A stretch of DNA of 64,000 nucleotides. It comes from an uncultured Dorea sp. (GTDB taxonomy: Bacteria; Bacillota; Clostridia; Lachnospirales; Lachnospiraceae). This document shows, one piece after another, positions 60,864-64,000 of this stretch (positions within the stretch are counted from its first letter, which is position 1; every line of letters begins with the position of its first letter). The DNA is taken from assembly GCA_910585725.1 (NCBI GenBank), contig CAJUFA010000017.1:1-64000 (forward strand), in the 5' to 3' direction. Position numbers and translations under genes: made by a program. The notes under the pieces are model-generated. The model was not told the DNA's origin and searched no databases. It saw only the letters and a list, made by a program, of their open reading frames with translations.

Positions 60864-61742
60864 CTATTCCCTTAACTTAACTGCTATCTCACTCAACTTT
60901 CTGAGACGGTGATTCACTCCGGATTTCCCCACTGGCGTCTCCAGGAGTCCTCCCAACTCTTTTAAAGATGCATCCGGATATGCAAGACGCGTAAGGGCGA
61001 CGTCTTTCAATCCCTCAGGCAACCTGTCAAAACCAACCGTATCGCGTATATACTTAATGTCTTCCATCTGCCTGACAGCCGCAGACACTGTCTTGTTAAT
61101 GTTCGCCGTCTCGCAGTTCACCTTGCGGTTCACAGAATTACGCATCTCCTTCATAATCCTGATATTTTCAAATTCCAGAAGCGCCACATGGGCTTCCATG
61201 ACATTCAAAACATCTACGATCTGGGCTCCTTCCTTCAGATATACCACGTAGGTCTTTTTTCTCTCAATGATCTTAGCATCCAAATCAAATACATTCATCA
61301 TACTTCTAAGATATTCTGCTTCTTCCAACCTATTACAGACAATTTCAAAATGATAAGATTTGCTCGGATTACTTATGGAACCGGCCGCGATAAACGCCCC
61401 CCGAATATATGCCCTCTTACAGCAGACCGCCTGTACCAGCGCGTTCTTTACTGCCAGCAGATCTTCTCCTTTGGCGTAAATATTGTAGCCGCAGCTCCCC
61501 TTTGACATATTCCTACGAATTGCGATACATGTCTCTATATTAAATGTTTTTTGCAATAATGTAAAGCATTTTCTTGCAACTGTAAAATTTTCCGTATGAA
61601 ACCTCACGCTGGCAACGCCCCTTCTGTCTTCTCCGAAGGTCCCCGACATACGGAGAAGCGCCTCCAGTTCCGCAAGCCGGCAATGCCTTGCTTTAGCGCA
61701 ATGCGCCGATAATTCCTCCTTTATCATGCCCGAAAATGACAT
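60864..61742 (-). CDS. whiA: WhiA sporulation/division regulator
   Basis: A 292-residue protein with an N-terminal LAGLIDADG-like fold (residues about 20-180, with ALLRMSGTF and AYIRGAFIAAGSISNPSKSYH) and a C-terminal helix-turn-helix (LPEGLKDVALTRLAYPDASLKELGGLLETPVGKSGVNHRLRKL). In Bacillus WhiA affects division and chromosome segregation; in actinomycetes, sporulation. The homing-endonuclease acidic residues are not evident, as usual for WhiA. It lies between rapZ (10 bp) and the crh-like gene. Confidence 0.96.
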   Translation of the reverse strand: MSFSGMIKEELSAHCAKARHCRLAELEALLRMSGTFGEDRRGVASVRFHTENFTVARKCFTLLQKTFNIETCIAIRRNMSKGSCGYNIYAKGEDLLAVKNALVQAVCCKRAYIRGAFIAAGSISNPSKSYHFEIVCNRLEEAEYLRSMMNVFDLDAKIIERKKTYVVYLKEGAQIVDVLNVMEAHVALLEFENIRIMKEMRNSVNRKVNCETANINKTVSAAVRQMEDIKYIRDTVGFDRLPEGLKDVALTRLAYPDASLKELGGLLETPVGKSGVNHRLRKLSEIAVKLRE

Positions 61743-61752
61743 CTATATACTC

Positions 61753-62634
61753 CTATCTTGCTTTTGTGATCGCATCTTTTCCAATATCTCTGTGTTCTAT
61801 TCGGATTCCATAGTTCTCGTTCCGGTTAAGGGCTTCAAATAATTCGTTCGCCAGCGTGACCGAACGATGTTTTCCCCCGGTACACCCGATGGCTATCACA
61901 AGCTGCGTCTTCCCCTCCTGCACATAATTCGGGATAAGAAATTCCACCAGATCCGTCATCTTATGCAGGAATTCTTCTGCTTTCTTGTTTCCCATAACAT
62001 AATCCCTGACTTCCTGGTCGTTACCGCTCTGGGGCCGCAGCTCTTCTATATAATATGGATTGGGCAGGAAACGCACGTCAAATACCAGATCCGCATCCGC
62101 AGGGATCCCATACTTGAATCCAAAAGAGATCACCGATATGTATAAATTCTTATATTCTTTATTCCGTACGAATATTTTGTTAAGCTGAGCCTTTAACTCC
62201 CTCGTAAGCATATGGCTTGTATCCACCAGATAATCGGCCTTCTCTCTGAGAAATTCAATACGTTCCCGTTCTTTCCTGATCCCCTGATCAACACGTCCGT
62301 CATTCCCTGCCAGGGGATGAAAACGCCGCGTTTCCTTGTATCTCTTGATCAGGACGTTATCCGAGGATTCCAGGAACAGTATCTCGTACTTCATCCCGGC
62401 CACATCCAGCTCCCTAAGCACCTCCGCCATCTCCGCCAGACTCTCCCCGCTCCGTATGTCCACCCCCAGAGCCGCCTTATTAAGTTCACTTCCCGGGACG
62501 CGCAGCAGATCCGCCATCTTCGGGATCAAAGGCACCGGCAGATTGTCCACACAAAAATACCCAACATCCTCCAGCATCTTAAGCGCCGTACTCTTTCCTG
62601 CTCCTGACATCCCTGTCACAATCACACATCTCAT
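61753..62634 (-). CDS. rapZ: RNase adapter / nucleotide-binding protein RapZ (YvcJ)
   Basis: A 293-residue P-loop protein: Walker A VTGMSGAGKSTALKML at residues 6-20, VDIRSGESLAEM, RRFHPLAGNDG, and the C-terminal domain ISFGFKYGIPADADLVFDVRFLPNPYYIEELRPQSG and IGCTGGKHRSVTLANEL. In Bacillus YvcJ is a GTPase/ATPase in the yvcI-crh operon; in E. coli RapZ controls GlmS synthesis. It lies one base after murB. Confidence 0.96.
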   Translation of the reverse strand: MRCVIVTGMSGAGKSTALKMLEDVGYFCVDNLPVPLIPKMADLLRVPGSELNKAALGVDIRSGESLAEMAEVLRELDVAGMKYEILFLESSDNVLIKRYKETRRFHPLAGNDGRVDQGIRKERERIEFLREKADYLVDTSHMLTRELKAQLNKIFVRNKEYKNLYISVISFGFKYGIPADADLVFDVRFLPNPYYIEELRPQSGNDQEVRDYVMGNKKAEEFLHKMTDLVEFLIPNYVQEGKTQLVIAIGCTGGKHRSVTLANELFEALNRNENYGIRIEHRDIGKDAITKAR

Positions 62635-62635
62635 C

Positions 62636-63547
62636 TTAGAATTCTCCCAGTCTCTTTACTTCCGGCTCAAGCCTCACTCCAAATTGTTCTTCCACCTTAT
62701 CGGCCACCCGACGCATTAACTCCACGACGTCAGCTGCCGTTGCTCCTCCCTTGTTAATGACAAAACCGCAATGTTTCTCTGACACCTGTGCTTCGCCCAC
62801 CGTAAACCCGCGAAGCCCCGCATCCTGAATCAATTTTCCCGCAAAATACCCTTCCGGTCTCTTGAAGGTACTTCCGGCGCTGGGGTATTCCAGCGGCTGT
62901 TTACTCACACGCCTGTCTTTCAGATCATCCATCTTCGCTTTGATCTCGTCCCTCGCACCCTTCTTCAGGCGAATTACCGCCTCCAGGGCAATATATTCCT
63001 TTCTTGCGATGACGCTGGTTCTATACCCAAGTTCCAATTCCTCTGCCGTAAGGACAAGGGACTCTCCCGCCGGCGTCAACACAGAAACTTCTTCCAGCAC
63101 GTCCTTCATCTCGCCGCCGTAAGCTCCTGCATTCATCACACATGCGCCGCCCAGCGACCCAGGTATCCCTGCCGCAAATTCGAATCCGGTCAGTCCTTCC
63201 TCCAGCGCCCGCGCCGCAACAGATGAAAGCAGTGCGCCCGCCTGCGCCGTGATCATCTCGCCTGATCTTTCTATTCTGTTCATCGCCCTGCCGATCTGAA
63301 TCACTACGCCTCTGACCCCGCGGTCAGCTATCAGAAGATTACTTCCGTTCCCTATGATATGGCAGTCTATCCCTTCAGTCTTACACATGCCGACAAGCGC
63401 TTTCACTTCATCCGCCGCCTTAGGCGTCACAAAGAAATCAGCCGGTCCCCCTATCCTGAAAGTCGTATGGTCTTTCATCGGTTCATTCAATTTCACCTGA
63501 TCTTCGCATACAATCTCCAATAATCTATTATATATTCCTGTCTCCAT
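62636..63547 (-). CDS. murB: UDP-N-acetylenolpyruvoylglucosamine reductase
   Basis: A 303-residue FAD enzyme that reduces UDP-GlcNAc-enolpyruvate to UDP-MurNAc. FAD-binding segments TTFRIGGPADFFVTPK and GSNLLIADRGVRGVVIQ are at the N-terminal part; GFEFAAGIPGSLGGACVMNAGAYGGEM and YPSAGSTFKRPEGYFAGKLIQDAGLRGFTVG carry the catalytic Ser region and Arg. The length and the Tyr-loop-less C-terminal part fit the Gram-positive type IIb. The start at 63547 follows AGGCAGGTATATT; an open extension to 63613 is not used. First of murB-rapZ-whiA-crh. Confidence 0.96.
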   Translation of the reverse strand: METGIYNRLLEIVCEDQVKLNEPMKDHTTFRIGGPADFFVTPKAADEVKALVGMCKTEGIDCHIIGNGSNLLIADRGVRGVVIQIGRAMNRIERSGEMITAQAGALLSSVAARALEEGLTGFEFAAGIPGSLGGACVMNAGAYGGEMKDVLEEVSVLTPAGESLVLTAEELELGYRTSVIARKEYIALEAVIRLKKGARDEIKAKMDDLKDRRVSKQPLEYPSAGSTFKRPEGYFAGKLIQDAGLRGFTVGEAQVSEKHCGFVINKGGATAADVVELMRRVADKVEEQFGVRLEPEVKRLGEF

Positions 63548-63620
63548 AATATACCTGCCTTTTTTAATATGATATTGTAAATAAATTGTAACACCCATAT
63601 CCCGGAAATTCAATGTACTC

Positions 63621-63649
63621 TTGCAAAATGCCTGCGAATGCGGTATATT
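63621..63649 (+). promoter_or_regulatory. candidate promoter of the CNNM/CorC-type gene
   Basis: TTGCAA (63621-63626), 17 bp, TATATT (63644-63649). Confidence 0.6.
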
Positions 63650-63716
63650 AATTTCAGGAAAATAAATATTATTATTTTATTTAAGAATTTCATTTAAGAA
63701 GGAGTGAACTTATCAA

Positions 63717-64000
63717 TTGGACTCGAGTGACGCCACACAACTCATTATACTTTTTATTCTACTGTTGTTATCCGCATTTTTCTCATCTGCAGAGACAGCA
63801 TTAACTACTGTTAACAAGATACGGATCCGCACTCTGGCGGAGGACGGGAATCGGCGGGCCGAAACGGTTCTTGCCATCACGGACGATTCCGGAAAGATGT
63901 TAAGCGCCATACTGATCGGCAACAATATCGTCAATCTGTCCGCCGCATCACTGACCACCTCCCTTGCCTATAGCTTCGGCGGTTCCATGGTCGCGATCGC
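63717..64000 (+). CDS. HlyC/CorC (CNNM) family membrane protein, N-terminal part
   Basis: A frame opening with TTG at 63717 runs to the window edge (94 full codons). An in-frame stop lies just upstream and no ATG precedes, and AAGGAG is 12 bp before, so TTG is the only fitting start. The protein begins DSSDATQLIILFILLLLSAFFSSAETALTTVNKIRIR, then DSGKMLSAILIGNNIVNLSAASLTTSLAY. The FFSSAETA(L) and IGNNIVN motifs are hallmarks of the CNNM transmembrane domain of putative magnesium/cobalt efflux proteins. CBS and CorC-HlyC domains would lie beyond the edge. Confidence 0.88.
   Translation, partial: MDSSDATQLIILFILLLLSAFFSSAETALTTVNKIRIRTLAEDGNRRAETVLAITDDSGKMLSAILIGNNIVNLSAASLTTSLAYSFGGSMVAI

Noticed and set aside
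1..64000. tRNA and rRNA genes
   Set aside because: I looked for cloverleaf and rRNA-like sequences in the intergenic regions and found none that I can support by eye.

Overview
The window looks like a chromosomal segment of a Gram-positive, anaerobic gut-type Firmicute, most likely a Lachnospiraceae member (Clostridium cluster XIVa). This rests on family knowledge applied to visible genes: spoVG, whiA, a crh-type HPr, GlgC/GlgD pairs, DnaD/DnaI primosome genes, a proline T-box, an anaerobic radical-SAM sulfatase maturase, FeoA/FeoB, strong GGAGG ribosome sites and many TTGACA/TATAAT promoters. No phage, plasmid or CRISPR region is visible. It is mostly housekeeping sequence with several catabolic islands.

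Layout. 1-2885: end of an unknown gene, a 164-bp palindromic MITE-like element, then a lipoprotein / histidine kinase / response regulator operon. 3203-10647: pentose locus with xylB, a FucI/AraA-type isomerase, a GH51 arabinofuranosidase and a DUF4867 gene reading left, and a PfkB kinase and AraC regulator reading right. 10729-16378: proS with a T-box leader, an RluA pseudouridine synthase, spoVG, and glgC-glgD for glycogen. 16582-21370: murC, then dnaD-dnaI-prs behind a cluster of DnaA-box-like 9-mers. 21363-25819: a VanRS-like two-component pair running into an Mre11/Rad50-like pair (YhaO/YhaN type). 25908-31401: asnS, then an AraC regulator divergent from a GH2 beta-galactosidase. 31484-38513: M24 peptidase, HD hydrolase, methyltransferase, a large secreted or anchored protein of unknown function, and putP with an unusual promoter-terminator leader. 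38857-42889: ferrous iron uptake (short Fur-like regulator, two FeoA, FeoB, small Cys-rich protein) and a TauE/SafE permease. 42985-50041: sulfatase locus (anSME, sulfatase, TRAP transporter, ROK regulator) with the second MITE copy. 50087-59393: rpoC, rpoB, rplL, rplJ with an L10 leader. 59401-63547: lipid kinase, crh-like gene, whiA, rapZ, murB. 63717-end: start of a CNNM/CorC-type membrane protein.

How the parts work together. GH51 releases arabinose, and the isomerase and kinases would feed it to pentulose phosphates. The TRAP transporter probably imports a sulfated or acidic small molecule that the cytosolic sulfatase cleaves after anSME has made its formylglycine. The murB-rapZ-whiA-crh block joins cell-wall precursor synthesis to division and carbon control.

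Most worth a second look: two inverted copies of the 164-bp palindrome, each supplying the TAG stop codon of a neighbouring gene exactly at its terminus; three tandem DnaA-box-like 9-mers before dnaD-dnaI; a membrane-spanning short Rad50-like ATPase; an HPr/Crh with Glu at position 15; a Fur homologue reduced to its DNA-binding domain; and a consensus promoter followed within a few bases by a terminator before putP.
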